Assembly: GCF_030655415.1 (NCBI RefSeq)
Contig: NZ_JAURVN010000011.1
Coordinates: forward strand, 62,001 to 126,000
DNA from: Herminiimonas sp.
Lineage (GTDB): Bacteria; Pseudomonadota; Gammaproteobacteria; Burkholderiales; Burkholderiaceae
Direction: 5' to 3'
Length of the DNA stretch: 64,000 bases
Below the pieces are notes generated by a model, which was not told where the DNA came from, made no database searches, and worked only from the letters and a program-made list of their open reading frames with translations. Positions 55,159-64,000 of this stretch are shown piece by piece (within the stretch, counting starts at the first letter, position 1; each line of letters begins with the position of its first letter). Position numbers and translations under genes: made by a program.

Positions 55159-56066
55159 CGTGCATTTCCTTGCCAAAAATCGTAAAAATTGAACCAGTTA
55201 TACGGTGCGAGGCGGGCAAAATGTTCCAGCCGACCTACATACGCAATGATCGCGGCATCAATTGCCTGCTGCGAATTGCGACGCTCACCGTTTTCGTCAT
55301 CGCTGAAATCGGCAATTTTCTCAATATTGATTTCATATCGATTACCGCCGCGATACATACCGACCATCAGGAACACCGGCCTGCGCATCATGGCGGCCAT
55401 CCGGAACGGCCCCACTGCAAAATATGCGGTTTCACCCAAGAAGGTAATCGGGAAGTTACGTTCATGACCAAGCGTACGATCGGCCAGAATGCCGATGATG
55501 CCGCCTTCTGCCAACCTGTCCTTGACCGTCAACATGGCACTTAAGTTTCCCAAAGGGACAATTTCCTGCTGTGCTTGCGGATTAATCGCAGCCATTAGCG
55601 CACCGATCTTGCGCGCATTTTCTTCATACATCAGCAATACAAGTTTGAGCTCTTCCCGCTTGCGGGACACCAACCTGACCGCCTCAAAACTACCCATGTG
55701 AGCGCCCATGACAAAAACTCCTCCTGCACGCTCTGCATCGGTCTGGTCTTCGTAATCATCGCGCAACACTTGGATGTCGAATAAATCAGCGCGATTGAGT
55801 AGAAAATAAACACGATCCAGCAGAACACCCGCGAAAACAAGGAAGTGTTTGAATATTTCGTGCCAGCGCGGCTTGCGGCCAAGCACACGCGATAGATACG
55901 CTGCCGACGCCTTGCGCGAATCGGCGACCACAATAAAAAAATACAGTGAAATCGGATACAGCAACAGGCGCGTCGCACGTCTGCCAAACAAGGTTGCCAT
56001 CTTCACCATGAAGCGCAGCAGCCCGATGGAGCCGCGCTCCTTCTTTTCAGTCCAGTCCTGCGACAT
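55155..56066 (-). CDS. LpxL/HtrB-type acyltransferase of the polyene locus
   Basis: Membrane acyltransferase of about 303 residues. The HxxxxE catalytic motif is HMGSFE in VMGAHMGSFEAVRL, and an N-terminal hydrophobic segment (ATRLLLYPISLYFFIVVADS) anchors it. The family moves acyl groups to lipids; in aryl polyene clusters an enzyme of this type attaches the polyene to its lipid anchor. ATG 56066 (MSQDWTEKK) with AAGGGAAAA upstream fits; an earlier ATG 15 codons up is less likely. It precedes the flavoprotein by a 4-base overlap. Confidence 0.85.
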   Translation of the reverse strand: MSQDWTEKKERGSIGLLRFMVKMATLFGRRATRLLLYPISLYFFIVVADSRKASAAYLSRVLGRKPRWHEIFKHFLVFAGVLLDRVYFLLNRADLFDIQVLRDDYEDQTDAERAGGVFVMGAHMGSFEAVRLVSRKREELKLVLLMYEENARKIGALMAAINPQAQQEIVPLGNLSAMLTVKDRLAEGGIIGILADRTLGHERNFPITFLGETAYFAVGPFRMAAMMRRPVFLMVGMYRGGNRYEINIEKIADFSDDENGERRNSQQAIDAAIIAYVGRLEHFARLAPYNWFNFYDFWQGNAR

Positions 56067-56138
56067 AAAATTTGTTTTCCCTTGTAGTGACATTTTTACT
56101 GATATTTTCAAGCGCCGGATTATATAGACGAGAAGGTT

Positions 56139-56807
56139 TCAGACCTTGTTTTTGCTATTGAAATAAGCGGACACGCTTTCCTTGATCGTCGCATGCTTGA
56201 AATCGGGATTGACCCGTTTCCTGCAGAAATATTCTCCGACAAACATCAGGATAACCAGCGGCCAGTTCAGAATATTGGCAAATACCGACCATGTTTCGAT
56301 CGACGCCACATAAAAAATCAGCAACGAAACCAGCAACTGCATGGCGAAGAAAATGGCCCATGCAGCAGTTACGGTACGCGTATAGCGCACCACATCATCC
56401 GGCATGTCTGGATGTATCGTACGAGCCAGAGTAGTAATGATTGGTGTACGTCCCACAAGCAACGTCTGCGCAAAAAACCAGCACAGCATCGTATTGCAGG
56501 CGATATGCTGAATCAGATAAATCCAGTCCAGCCGTACCAGCAGCGTCGACCATAATGCGATCGTGATGCACGTCAGCACCACACCTACCGTCAGTCCTGC
56601 CACCAGCCTCACCATGGCATTGCTGATGACTTGCTTCAGCGCCGCAGCCGTGCCCCAAGCGGCGATACCAATAATCGGCACCACCAGCATGAAGACAGCA
56701 ATCTGCCGCCAGATGCTTTGTGCGTCCTGCACCATCAGGGCGACGTGACTCAGCGATACATAGACGATGATTGCGGCAACGAATAACAGTGTTTTTACAA
56801 ACGGCAT
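56139..56807 (-). CDS. Polytopic membrane protein of the polyene locus (COG4648-like)
   Basis: Membrane protein of 222 residues with about six hydrophobic segments, from FVAAIIVYVSLSHVALMV to VFANILNWPLVILMFVGEYF. A proline-bearing MPDDVVRYTRTVTAAW loop and a C-terminal KNKV tail are visible. It resembles uncharacterised COG4648-type membrane proteins that recur in aryl polyene and xanthomonadin loci. No enzyme motif is seen. Its role might be in lipid-linked transport or in organising the membrane complex. The gene lies between the GT2 and the acyltransferase genes, with gaps of 85 and 72 bases. Confidence 0.78.
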   Translation of the reverse strand: MPFVKTLLFVAAIIVYVSLSHVALMVQDAQSIWRQIAVFMLVVPIIGIAAWGTAAALKQVISNAMVRLVAGLTVGVVLTCITIALWSTLLVRLDWIYLIQHIACNTMLCWFFAQTLLVGRTPIITTLARTIHPDMPDDVVRYTRTVTAAWAIFFAMQLLVSLLIFYVASIETWSVFANILNWPLVILMFVGEYFCRKRVNPDFKHATIKESVSAYFNSKNKV

Positions 56808-56892
56808 GGCTACTTCGCTTTACAAAATCATCGTTGTTGGTGAGCAGCAAAAACCTGCGTGAAAAACTGTTTGATGGCAGTTCGGCACGGGA

Positions 56893-57651
56893 TCATCGCG
56901 CAGTCAGTTTGCGCGCAAGCAGAATCGGCAGCCGAACAAGAAAACCAAAAAATAGCCGTGTATGCATCCATGTCAGCAGCTTGTTGTCGCGCCAGTAGTT
57001 GAAGTGGGAGACGCCACCTTCATCAGCATTAAGGTACTTGACCTTGGCCGGCACATTGATGGGCTTGACGCCATACCAGCATAGGCGCACCACTGCTTCC
57101 GGATCGAAATCAAAACGTCGCATCCAGTGATGCGAACGCATGATGTCCACCAACGGTCCGATCGGGTAGACGCGAAAGCCAAACAACGAATCGCCTATGC
57201 CAGCCCAGCAGGTTTCCAGATTGGCCCACCAGTTCGAAATCTTGCGTCCCTTAACCCGCAAGCTGGGTGCGCTGGCATCGAATACCGGTACGCCGAGCAC
57301 CATCGCTGCAGGACTCGCGATCGATTTTTCCATGAAGAGCGGAATCATTGTCGCGTCATGCTGGCCATCCGAATCCATCGTCAGAATATGCGTGTAACCC
57401 TGCTGTGCGGCCAGCTCCATCCCGCGCAAAACTGCCGCGCCTTTGCCGCCATTCTTCGGCAACAACACGACATGCAAACCGTCATCCTGCTCTGCCATAC
57501 GCTGCAATTCAGCGGCAGATCCGTCGGTACTACCATCGACGACGACCCACACCGGATTCCACTGCTGCCTGGCCGACTGCACGGTTGCATAAACGGTACT
57601 GCCCGGGTTGTAGCTCGGGATCAGCACCAGATGCGTTGAAGAAACTTGCAT
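56893..57651 (-). CDS. Family 2 glycosyltransferase of the polyene locus
   Basis: GT-A fold enzyme of 252 residues. N-terminal VLIPSYNPGSTVYATVQSA and the GGKGAAVLRGM segment are family-typical; the metal-binding motif is DSDGQHD. The C-terminal HWMRRFDFDPEAVVRLCWYG is the usual acceptor side. Neither TM helix nor signal is obvious. It may transfer a sugar to the aryl polyene or its lipid. It follows the PlsC-like gene by 21 bases. Confidence 0.86.
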   Translation of the reverse strand: MQVSSTHLVLIPSYNPGSTVYATVQSARQQWNPVWVVVDGSTDGSAAELQRMAEQDDGLHVVLLPKNGGKGAAVLRGMELAAQQGYTHILTMDSDGQHDATMIPLFMEKSIASPAAMVLGVPVFDASAPSLRVKGRKISNWWANLETCWAGIGDSLFGFRVYPIGPLVDIMRSHHWMRRFDFDPEAVVRLCWYGVKPINVPAKVKYLNADEGGVSHFNYWRDNKLLTWMHTRLFFGFLVRLPILLARKLTAR

Positions 57652-57672
57652 GAAGAAAAATCCTGAAAATGA

Positions 57673-58476
57673 TTAATGTTGCGCTTCAATCGATGCGCAG
57701 CAATTGGGTTCGGTGCTTGCAGGTTGTCGCGCGGTAGACAACTCTTGCTCAAAATATTCCTGCATCTCGGCGATCAGGTTTTTGACGTTCGATGTCGGGG
57801 AAAAACGTCGCCCGACGCGCACGCGAAAATGGACAGGAAATTCCGGCACCCGATAAATGGGCCAGCCCTTGCCTAAAAATCCGGAATCGGATTCGATCAA
57901 TATTGTCTGAACATCGGAGCCGGTTCGCTTGGCGATCACCGCAACTGTTCCCTGGAATTCATTGACCGTTGCATTACGTGTACGCGTCCCTTCCGGAAAC
58001 AGTAGCAACTGGCTGCCGATACTCAGTTCTTGTCCTGCGATATTCACGATATCGCGTATCGATTTATTCGGAATGTAACCGGCCATTTTTGCGCCATGCC
58101 CAAATAACACGTTCTTCAGAACCTGCTCTTTCATGATGCACACCACATTGGACAGACGTGACGTAATCAACAAAGCGTCCAGCAGCGAGGGATGATTACA
58201 GGCGAGGATGATGCCGCGGTCGTTCAGCAAGGCATCAATTTCGGAAAGATCCAGATGAAGGATATTCAATGACTGCAAGACACTGAAATACATGCGAAAC
58301 GTATGTGTAATCGCATTGCGTGCATTCTGCTTGCGCTGATCAGACGGCAAGACCAGTGAATACAGAAGCAGTCCGATCGAACCGGCAATCATGACGGCGC
58401 CCAGCAGCAACAGTCCAAACAGAAGGATCAGGAAATTATGCGCATTCTGAAGTCGTTTTTTTAACAGGTGCATCAT
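57673..58476 (-). CDS. PlsC-like lysophospholipid acyltransferase of the polyene locus
   Basis: Acyltransferase of 267 residues. The NHxxxxD motif reads ILACNHPSLLDALLI and the acceptor motif FPEGTRTRNA; an N-terminal membrane helix (FLILLFGLLLLGAVMIAGSIG) precedes them. It belongs to the 1-acylglycerol-3-phosphate acyltransferase superfamily. In the context of a polyene cluster it probably builds the lipid tail or acylates the head group. It is the promoter-proximal gene of the minus-strand operon; no convincing promoter is visible in the 480 bases upstream. Both ATG codons at 58476 and 58473 are possible. Confidence 0.86.
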   Translation of the reverse strand: MMHLLKKRLQNAHNFLILLFGLLLLGAVMIAGSIGLLLYSLVLPSDQRKQNARNAITHTFRMYFSVLQSLNILHLDLSEIDALLNDRGIILACNHPSLLDALLITSRLSNVVCIMKEQVLKNVLFGHGAKMAGYIPNKSIRDIVNIAGQELSIGSQLLLFPEGTRTRNATVNEFQGTVAVIAKRTGSDVQTILIESDSGFLGKGWPIYRVPEFPVHFRVRVGRRFSPTSNVKNLIAEMQEYFEQELSTARQPASTEPNCCASIEAQH

Positions 58477-58957
58477 GTCGTGAAATTCAAAAACACTATC
58501 GGGTCTTGCTCTCGTAAAGATGCGCTAATTTCCGCGCATCGCTTTAAATCTCTTGCATCACCCTATCCGTGCAGAAGCATACCGACAGCTTGCAGATGTT
58601 AGATTGATCGAGTGAAAATTATAGCGTGAATGATCGCGATTACCTTCGCATTTCAGAGCTGCGGACGACTGTGTGTTGTGATATCCACGCTTTTGTAAAA
58701 TCTGCATGGTTATGGGATTGACAAGCGAAATTGAAATAGCAATATCATGTACGAGCGCATCGCTCGATGAACTGCGTTTCATCACTTCAGCGGCGACCTT
58801 AGGAAGCAATCTGGAGACAAAAGCAAGCGCCGTGAAACAGAATGGGGCTATTGCACAACAATCCAGCGCGACACCGGCTTGCGTTCCGCCAATCTGGCCC
58901 TATCGCAAAAAAATAGGCCTATAATTCTTGCCAGAGCCCTTTCTTGTGCATCGTGTA
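58477..58957. other. 481-base gap between the pigment locus and ptsN
   Basis: No gene is supported. Both strands have only short frames without family features. It must hold the divergent promoters of the minus-strand pigment operon and of ptsN. In many Burkholderiales hpf (a ribosome hibernation gene) and rpoN lie directly before ptsN; neither is here. Confidence 0.5.
58920..58925 (+). promoter_or_regulatory. Candidate -10 element of ptsN
   Basis: TATAAT in GGCCTATAATTC, 32-37 bases before the ptsN ATG. The -35 region is weak. Confidence 0.42.
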
Positions 58958-59431
58958 ATGAACCATTTAAGCCAGATTCTCCCTCCCAGCAATGTCGTGC
59001 TCGACTTAGATGTCTCCAGCAAAAAACGTACATTTGAGCAGGTCGGTTTGATTTTTGAAAATAATTGCGGCATCGCCCGTTCGGTCGTCTCCGAGAACCT
59101 GTTCGCGCGCGAACGTCTGGGCTCGACCGGCCTCGGTCACGGCGTTGCGGTTCCACACGGCCGTATCAAGGGATTGAAAGCGCCACTGGCAGCATTTGTT
59201 CGCCTGGCCCAACCTATCCCTTTTGAGTCACCAGACGGACAGCCGGTCAACCTGCTGATTTTTCTGCTGATCCCCGACAACGTCACGCAACAGCATCTGG
59301 AAATCCTGTCAGAACTGGCAGAAATGTTTTCCGATGAAGCTTTCCGCACCTTGCTGTCGACGACCGAAGATGCGGCTGCTGTGCATGCACGTTTGATCAC
59401 TTGGCAACCTAGCCTGCAAAGTTCAAACTAA
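58958..59431 (+). CDS. ptsN: Nitrogen PTS enzyme IIA (PtsN)
   Basis: Regulatory phosphotransferase protein of about 157 residues that takes phosphate from NPr and controls potassium, nitrogen and stress responses. The phosphorylated His lies in GHGVAVPHGRIKG, and the start MNHLSQILPPSNV is typical. ATG 58958 is preferred to a TTG at 58928. It is followed by hprK after 78 bases, and then rapZ, which is the conserved nitrogen-PTS order. Confidence 0.93.
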   Translation: MNHLSQILPPSNVVLDLDVSSKKRTFEQVGLIFENNCGIARSVVSENLFARERLGSTGLGHGVAVPHGRIKGLKAPLAAFVRLAQPIPFESPDGQPVNLLIFLLIPDNVTQQHLEILSELAEMFSDEAFRTLLSTTEDAAAVHARLITWQPSLQSSN

Positions 59432-59509
59432 GCTGTCGCCCGGTTCGTACGGCGCGCATCTGTTTTCGTCTCTGGTTTCCGCCACTTAGTCCAAGTACTT
59501 ACGCACACC

Positions 59510-60448
59510 ATGCCATTACCGACCCCGCTCACTATCCAGCAACTCTACGACGACAACCGTGAATCGCTGCAGTTGGGTTGGTTCGCCGGATTTCCCGGTG
59601 GCGAGCGATTGATTTCCGGCGATGCGACTTCTGCCGCCGATCAGGTCGGACATTTAAATCTGATTCATCCTGGCCGTATCCAGATTTTCGGTCATCAGGA
59701 AATCGAATACTACAAACGTCTTTCTGCAGCCTCGCGCGCCTATCAAGGTGCAGAACTGGTTGCGGGAGAACCGCCAGCATTCATCATTGCGCAAGGTCTG
59801 GACACACCGGAAGACATCATGGCGATCTGTGATGAGAAAAATATTCCGCTGTTCTCGACACCGCTGCCCGCTGCGCAAGTCATCGATTACCTGCGCGTTT
59901 ATCTTTCCAAAAAACTGGCGCAACGCATCACAATGCACGGCGTGTTCATGGATGTGCTCGGCGTCGGCGTATTGATCACAGGCGAATCGGGTTTGGGTAA
60001 AAGCGAACTCGGCCTCGAATTAATTTCGCGCAATCATGGTCTGGTAGCAGATGACGCAGTGGAATTTGCCCGCATTGCACCGCACATGATTGAAGGTCGT
60101 TGCCCGCCGTTGCTGCAAAATTTACTGGAAGTACGCGGCCTCGGTTTGCTCGATATCCGCACCATCTTTGGCGAAACTGCAGTCCGTCGCAAAATGCGAC
60201 TCAAGCTGATCGTGCATCTGGTGCGCCGTACTACGCTGGAAGAAAATTACGAACGCTTGCCGCTCGCGCAAAGTGAAGAAATTCTCGGCCTGCCGATACG
60301 CAAAGTAGTGATTCCCGTTGAAGCCGGTCGAAATTTGGCGGTTTTGCTAGAAGCGGCGGTACGCAATACGATCTTGCAGTTACGTGGCATCGACACGCTA
60401 AAAGACTTCATGCTGCGCCAGCAAAAAGCGATGGAAAGCGACGACTAA
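59510..60448 (+). CDS. hprK: HPr kinase/phosphorylase
   Basis: Bifunctional enzyme of 312 residues that phosphorylates or dephosphorylates a Ser in HPr-like proteins. The P-loop is [15 protein letters not shown], followed by [14 protein letters not shown] with the conserved acidic pair and the C-terminal signature region [19 protein letters not shown]. Proteobacterial homologues act with the nitrogen PTS, which fits the neighbouring ptsN and rapZ. Ribosome site not obvious. Confidence 0.95.
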   Translation: MPLPTPLTIQQLYDDNRESLQLGWFAGFPGGERLISGDATSAADQVGHLNLIHPGRIQIFGHQEIEYYKRLSAASRAYQGAELVAGEPPAFIIAQGLDTPEDIMAICDEKNIPLFSTPLPAAQVIDYLRVYLSKKLAQRITMHGVFMDVLGVGVLITGESGLGKSELGLELISRNHGLVADDAVEFARIAPHMIEGRCPPLLQNLLEVRGLGLLDIRTIFGETAVRRKMRLKLIVHLVRRTTLEENYERLPLAQSEEILGLPIRKVVIPVEAGRNLAVLLEAAVRNTILQLRGIDTLKDFMLRQQKAMESDD

Positions 60449-60593
60449 CGGTCGGCTTAAAAACCACTGTAGTCCGCGTCACCCATGTTTTTCTCTGCGA
60501 CTCATCATCAACAGCTATAGTCAATTTTCTAAATTCCACAAAGCTCTTGCCGCTGTCGTGTAGCTCATCGCCGCTTGCGGTATGATTGACGCC

Positions 60594-61457
60594 ATGCGGA
60601 TTATTCTCATCACAGGCATCTCCGGCTCCGGCAAATCTGTCGGGCTCAAAGTTCTCGAAGACGCGGGTTATTTTTGCGTCGACAACCTGCCTCCAAATTT
60701 ATTACGCGCGCTGGTTGCCACCTGCATACAAGAACATACCGACACGCTGGCCGTCGCAGTGGATGCGCGCAGCGCAAGTTCTCTGCTCAGTCTGCCTACA
60801 GATATCATCTGGCTGCGCGAGCAAGGTCACGAGGTAAAAGTTCTGTTCCTGACTGCAAAAACTGATTCGCTGATCGCTCGGTTTTCTGAAACACGCCGCA
60901 GTCATCCACTTTCACATCGCGTCTTTAGCCCGCAAAATACCGCTGGCCCCAGCACCTTGACCGAATGCATACGCGAAGAACGCGAAATGCTGGCCGACAT
61001 CGAAGAAATTGGTCACGTCATCGACACCTCAGGCATGAGCGCCAACAAATTACGGGCATGGATCAAGGGCTTGGTAGCCAGTGAACATTCGCCGCTGACT
61101 TTGCTGTTCGAATCATTTGCTTTTAAATTTGGTGTGCCGCTCGATGCCGATCTGGTATTCGATGTGCGCGTATTACCGAATCCACATTACGACGCCACTT
61201 TACGTCCGCTGACTGGCCGCGACGCGCCAGTGCAAGCTTTTCTGCAGGCGCAAACCGATGCTACTGAATTAATCGCTGATATTCGCGGCTTTGTCGAAAA
61301 ATGGCTGCCGGCCTTCAAGCAAGATAACCGCAGCTATCTGACGGTCGCGATTGGTTGCACCGGAGGTCAACATAGGTCGGTTTATATCGTTGAGCAACTC
61401 GCGCAATATTTCCGTCCGGCTGAACACGTATTGGTGCGTCATCGCGAACTCGATTGA
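60594..61457 (+). CDS. rapZ: RNase adapter protein RapZ
   Basis: P-loop protein of about 287 residues (Walker A GISGSGKS at residues 8-15) that in E. coli targets small RNAs GlmZ/GlmY to RNase E and controls glucosamine-6-phosphate synthesis. Typical segments are [15 protein letters not shown] near the N-terminus and the C-terminal [24 protein letters not shown] 60594 ([10 protein letters not shown]) is chosen, with an earlier in-frame ATG at 60582. In betaproteobacteria the target may differ. It follows ptsN and hprK. Confidence 0.93.
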   Translation: MRIILITGISGSGKSVGLKVLEDAGYFCVDNLPPNLLRALVATCIQEHTDTLAVAVDARSASSLLSLPTDIIWLREQGHEVKVLFLTAKTDSLIARFSETRRSHPLSHRVFSPQNTAGPSTLTECIREEREMLADIEEIGHVIDTSGMSANKLRAWIKGLVASEHSPLTLLFESFAFKFGVPLDADLVFDVRVLPNPHYDATLRPLTGRDAPVQAFLQAQTDATELIADIRGFVEKWLPAFKQDNRSYLTVAIGCTGGQHRSVYIVEQLAQYFRPAEHVLVRHRELD

Positions 61458-61529
61458 TGCAATGAAAAATCTGCGTTGTATTTACTTGTACAAGTAAATA
61501 CGCAAACTCTACCTTGCTCCATTTTCATC

Positions 61530-62153
61530 ATGCCTGAAAACGAAAACTGGCTTCCGCTGTTCCCCCTCAACACCGTCCTTTTCCCTGACGGCATACTGCC
61601 TCTCAAAATTTTTGAAACGCGCTACATAGACATGGTGCGCGATTGCATGAAAAAGGATGCGCCATTTGGCGTTGTCTTGATCAAATCGGGGCAAGAAATT
61701 GGCACGGCTGCAGAACCGGAAAACGTCGGTTGTCTGGCGGTCATTACCAACTGGGACGCGCCACAACTCGGTGTGCTGCTGTTGCGTACGCAAGGTGGCT
61801 CACGTTTTCGTATCCTAGAAATCCGTACGCACAAAGATCAACATCTGGAAGCACGCGTTGAAATATTGGACAACATCGCCAGTGGAATAAAGAAGGAACA
61901 TGCGGCCTGCGCCAACACGCTGGAACTCGTGATCCACGATATCAACAACACGGGACGCGCTGAACATGGAGCGGATTTTGAAAATCCATTTGCAAAAAAA
62001 TTGCAGTTGAATGATGCTGGCTGGGTCGCTAATCGGTGGAGTGAAATATTGCCGATACCGTTAAAGGCGAAGCAAAAATTACTGGAATTGGATGATCCGC
62101 AAATTCGTTTGACGATTGTGTATCAGTATCTGCAACAGCATCAGATTATCTAA
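61530..62153 (+). CDS. Lon N-terminal (substrate-binding) domain protein
   Basis: Stand-alone LON substrate-binding-domain protein of about 207 residues, without ATPase or protease domains. It starts MPENENWLPLFPLNTVLFPD, followed by LPLKIFETRYIDMVRDCMKK, the characteristic N-terminal Lon fold. ATG 61530 is better than an earlier ATG 18 codons upstream. The function of these isolated domains is unclear. It converges on mutY with an 8-base gap between stops. Confidence 0.88.
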   Translation: MPENENWLPLFPLNTVLFPDGILPLKIFETRYIDMVRDCMKKDAPFGVVLIKSGQEIGTAAEPENVGCLAVITNWDAPQLGVLLLRTQGGSRFRILEIRTHKDQHLEARVEILDNIASGIKKEHAACANTLELVIHDINNTGRAEHGADFENPFAKKLQLNDAGWVANRWSEILPIPLKAKQKLLELDDPQIRLTIVYQYLQQHQII

Positions 62154-62161
62154 AGTCTTAC

Positions 62162-63352
62162 TCAAGCTAGATTAGATAACAGATCCGGCTCGCCTATCAG
62201 CGCAAGCAACAATTTCTTGATAGGTGCAGGCAAAGGCGCAACCGCCATTCTGCTTAATGGATACCAGTTCTGAGTAGTTTGTCCGGCGCTTTGCAAACGA
62301 CGTGACAAATTAATTCGATATGGCGTGATATGCAATTTGAAGTGCGTGAAGGTATGCGAAAACTCTGTCAGTTTTTCCACTGAAGCAGGCACGCCAAATA
62401 CTGCGGTTGCACGAGTCACTGCGATATCAAAATCTGCATTACCTGGTTCTAGCGCCGCATCCATTTCCGGCAAGGACAACAAACCGCCCCAAATGCCTTT
62501 GTCCGGACGCTGCTCCAGCAAGATCTGATCATCATCAATAATCAACAACATCGCTATCGATTTTTCCGGCACAGTTTTTTTCGGTTTGCGTATCGGTAGT
62601 TCGTTGGTTCTACCGGTCGCATATGCAACGCAGCGCTGCGCCAGCGGGCAGCGATTGCACGATGGTCGATTACGCGTACACAAAGTCGCGCCCAAATCCA
62701 TCAAACCTTGCGTGTACGCTTCCACACCAGTTGCAGGAAGCAAGGCAACTGCGCGCAACCACATTTCATTCTCTACAGCTTTTTCACCGGGATAGCGTTC
62801 GACGCCAAACACCCGCGCAAATACGCGCTTGACGTTACCGTCCAGAATTGCCGCACGCGTGCCGTAGGAAAATGCTGCGATCGCCGCCGCAGTCGAGCGG
62901 CCAATGCCGGGCAACTCCTCAAGCACGGCAGGATCGCTGGGAAATATGCCGCCGTGTTGCGCGACAATCGCCTGCGCACATTTATGCAGATTGCGCGCGC
63001 GTGAGTAATAGCCGAGCCCGCTCCAATGCGCCATCACTTCTTCGGACGGCGCTGTAGCCAGCGATTCTACGGTCGGGAAAGTTTGCAGGAAGCGTTGGTA
63101 GTAAGGGATCACAGCCGCAACCTGCGTCTGCTGCAACATGATCTCGGACAACCAGACACGATAAGCATCGCGCGTATTTTGCCAAGGCAAGGCATGACGT
63201 CCGTGCTGCTTTTGCCAATCAATCACATCTTTTGAAAAAGATGGATCGGTTAAATTCGCTGCAAGTACATCCTTTGCAGCATCCTTTTTTACATTTGCTT
63301 TTTGATCTGAAGAACCTGCAACAGCTTGCTGCTCATTGACTACACGTTTCAT
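62162..63352 (-). CDS. mutY: A/G-specific adenine glycosylase
   Basis: DNA repair enzyme of 396 residues that removes A mispaired with 8-oxoG. The HhH-GPD motif is ELPGIGRSTAAAIAAFSYG with the catalytic Asp in AAILDGNVKRVFARV. The 4Fe-4S motif CTRNRPSCNRCPLAQRC is C-x6-C-x2-C-x5-C. The C-terminal Nudix-like domain (about 245-390) recognises 8-oxoG. An N-terminal extension of about 35 residues, Lys/Ala/Asp-rich, precedes the catalytic region. The start lies immediately next to the stop of the dynamin-like gene. Confidence 0.95.
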   Translation of the reverse strand: MKRVVNEQQAVAGSSDQKANVKKDAAKDVLAANLTDPSFSKDVIDWQKQHGRHALPWQNTRDAYRVWLSEIMLQQTQVAAVIPYYQRFLQTFPTVESLATAPSEEVMAHWSGLGYYSRARNLHKCAQAIVAQHGGIFPSDPAVLEELPGIGRSTAAAIAAFSYGTRAAILDGNVKRVFARVFGVERYPGEKAVENEMWLRAVALLPATGVEAYTQGLMDLGATLCTRNRPSCNRCPLAQRCVAYATGRTNELPIRKPKKTVPEKSIAMLLIIDDDQILLEQRPDKGIWGGLLSLPEMDAALEPGNADFDIAVTRATAVFGVPASVEKLTEFSHTFTHFKLHITPYRINLSRRLQSAGQTTQNWYPLSRMAVAPLPAPIKKLLLALIGEPDLLSNLA

Positions 63353-64000
63353 CTAGGCCGCTACTTTATACAAACCCAACTGCGCCAGAATCGCAGTTTT
63401 CAATTCATTTTCCAAACGCTTCAATTCGGTTTTCTGCGCTTCGAGCTCGGCTTGCATTTGTTCAAATGCCTGTACTTTTTCTTCCAGGCTGTCGGTTGCC
63501 AGATGGATTTTTTCTATCGATTTTCGACGACGTTTCAGTTGCAGTTTATGCTCGCCGATTTGCGCTTCCAGCGGCGCCATCACTACTTTCAACCAAGCTT
63601 CGACATCGCGGTTGGCTTGCAGAAAACTTTGTTTGACGCGTGATGCGATAGAGTCGAAAAACTTTTGCATCAACACGACTTGCGGCGTGGTCAGGATGGT
63701 CGCTGCACCGAATTGCTTGTGGTACAGCTTTTCGATCATGTCGATTTCTTTCATGTATTTTTCGAGAGAAAACGGCATAGGCGTGGACAACGCCAAACCA
63801 TGCTCGGTCGAAAACTTACGATACATGACAGACATCATCTCGCCGATTTCATCGGTTTTCTGCGCAGAACGATTCAGATTAGTCAGTGCTTGATGGAAGA
63901 ATTCTTTTACTGCCGTACGCAAACCTGCAGAGAATCTGCTGTTTTCCATTGCGTCGCGTGTCTGGCGAATATTTTCTTTCAAAACGCCCATGCCAAGATG
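63353..64000 (-). CDS. Probable dynamin-family protein, C-terminal part (5' end outside window)
   Basis: The frame is open to the window edge (bases 63992-64000 continue it), so the ATG at 63991 is probably internal. The 215 visible residues are strongly alpha-helical, with FFDSIASRVKQSFLQANRDV, then a long coiled coil (about residues 140-205 from the ATG, EAQIGEHKLQLKRRRKSIEK onward). This matches the C-terminal region I recall for Burkholderiales dynamin-like GTPases next to mutY. No GTPase motif is in view, so the assignment stays tentative. Confidence 0.6.
   Translation of the reverse strand, partial: HLGMGVLKENIRQTRDAMENSRFSAGLRTAVKEFFHQALTNLNRSAQKTDEIGEMMSVMYRKFSTEHGLALSTPMPFSLEKYMKEIDMIEKLYHKQFGAATILTTPQVVLMQKFFDSIASRVKQSFLQANRDVEAWLKVVMAPLEAQIGEHKLQLKRRRKSIEKIHLATDSLEEKVQAFEQMQAELEAQKTELKRLENELKTAILAQLGLYKVAA

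Noticed and set aside
58558..58809. Open frame of 83 codons on the minus strand in the gap before ptsN.
   Set aside because: No recognisable family, odd composition, no ribosome site, and the region must hold promoters. Not called as a gene.
58706..58924. Plus-strand frame of 72 codons before ptsN.
   Set aside because: No family, no ribosome site, and it ends in the ptsN promoter region; likely chance.
62146..62179. TTATCTAA / TTAGATAA inverted repeat around the convergent stops of the Lon-domain gene and mutY.
   Set aside because: Only 8 bp with an 18-base loop and no GC pairs to speak of; too weak to call a terminator.

Overview
The window looks like chromosomal DNA of a betaproteobacterium of the Burkholderiales, most likely Oxalobacteraceae (Herminiimonas/Janthinobacterium-like). 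This rests on protein resemblance and gene neighbourhoods (aspS with a DUF502 and an FmdB protein, ubiE/ubiJ/ubiB, ptsN-hprK-rapZ, mutY beside a dynamin-like protein, formyl-CoA transferase), not on a database search. I saw no tRNA, rRNA, CRISPR array, insertion sequence or phage module.

Layout. 1-6 kb: the end of a formyl-CoA transferase gene, a GlxA-type regulator, and a minus-strand ABC importer of the nitrate/sulfonate/pyrimidine-precursor type whose last gene is an alpha/beta hydrolase. 6-7.1 kb: a lone unknown gene between two near-identical 30-bp repeats, followed by a palindromic repeat. 7.1-13.3 kb: a fatty-acid beta-oxidation operon (acyl-CoA dehydrogenase, hydroxyacyl-CoA dehydrogenase/enoyl-CoA hydratase, thiolase) and hslR. 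13.5-22 kb: an HDOD protein, an MFS exporter, then clsB, a YbhP-like phosphatase, nudB, aspS, DUF502 and FmdB genes. 22-26 kb: a potABCD-type polyamine importer. 26-32 kb: two poorly known genes, then ubiB, ubiJ, a Tim44-like gene and ubiE, a DUF971 gene and a HIT protein with an altered triad. 32-39.4 kb: a very large FAD/Fe-S oxidoreductase, yqaA, ilvA and queF.

39.5-58.5 kb is the accessory highlight: an aryl polyene (xanthomonadin/flexirubin-like) pigment locus. A plus-strand operon of translationally coupled genes encodes an acyl carrier protein, an aryl-acid ligase, two hot-dog dehydratases, a LolA-like carrier, an MMPL exporter, a methyltransferase and a ketoreductase. A minus-strand operon encodes two acyltransferases, a glycosyltransferase, a membrane protein, a halogenase-like flavoprotein, a polysaccharide deacetylase-like protein, and the ketosynthase with its chain-length factor. 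Between them lie a second halogenase-like flavoprotein, a lipoprotein hydrolase, and a XanB2-type chorismatase that would make the hydroxybenzoate starter from chorismate. The inferred flow is: chorismate to hydroxybenzoate, activation onto the ACP, elongation by KS/CLF with ketoreductase and dehydratases, tailoring (methylation, possible halogenation), coupling to a lipid by the acyl- and glycosyltransferases, and export by MMPL and LolA to the outer membrane.

58.9-64 kb: the nitrogen-PTS cluster ptsN-hprK-rapZ, a Lon-substrate-binding-domain protein, mutY, and the C-terminal part of a probable dynamin-like protein running off the window. All assignments were made by reading motifs in the sequence; no similarity search was run.
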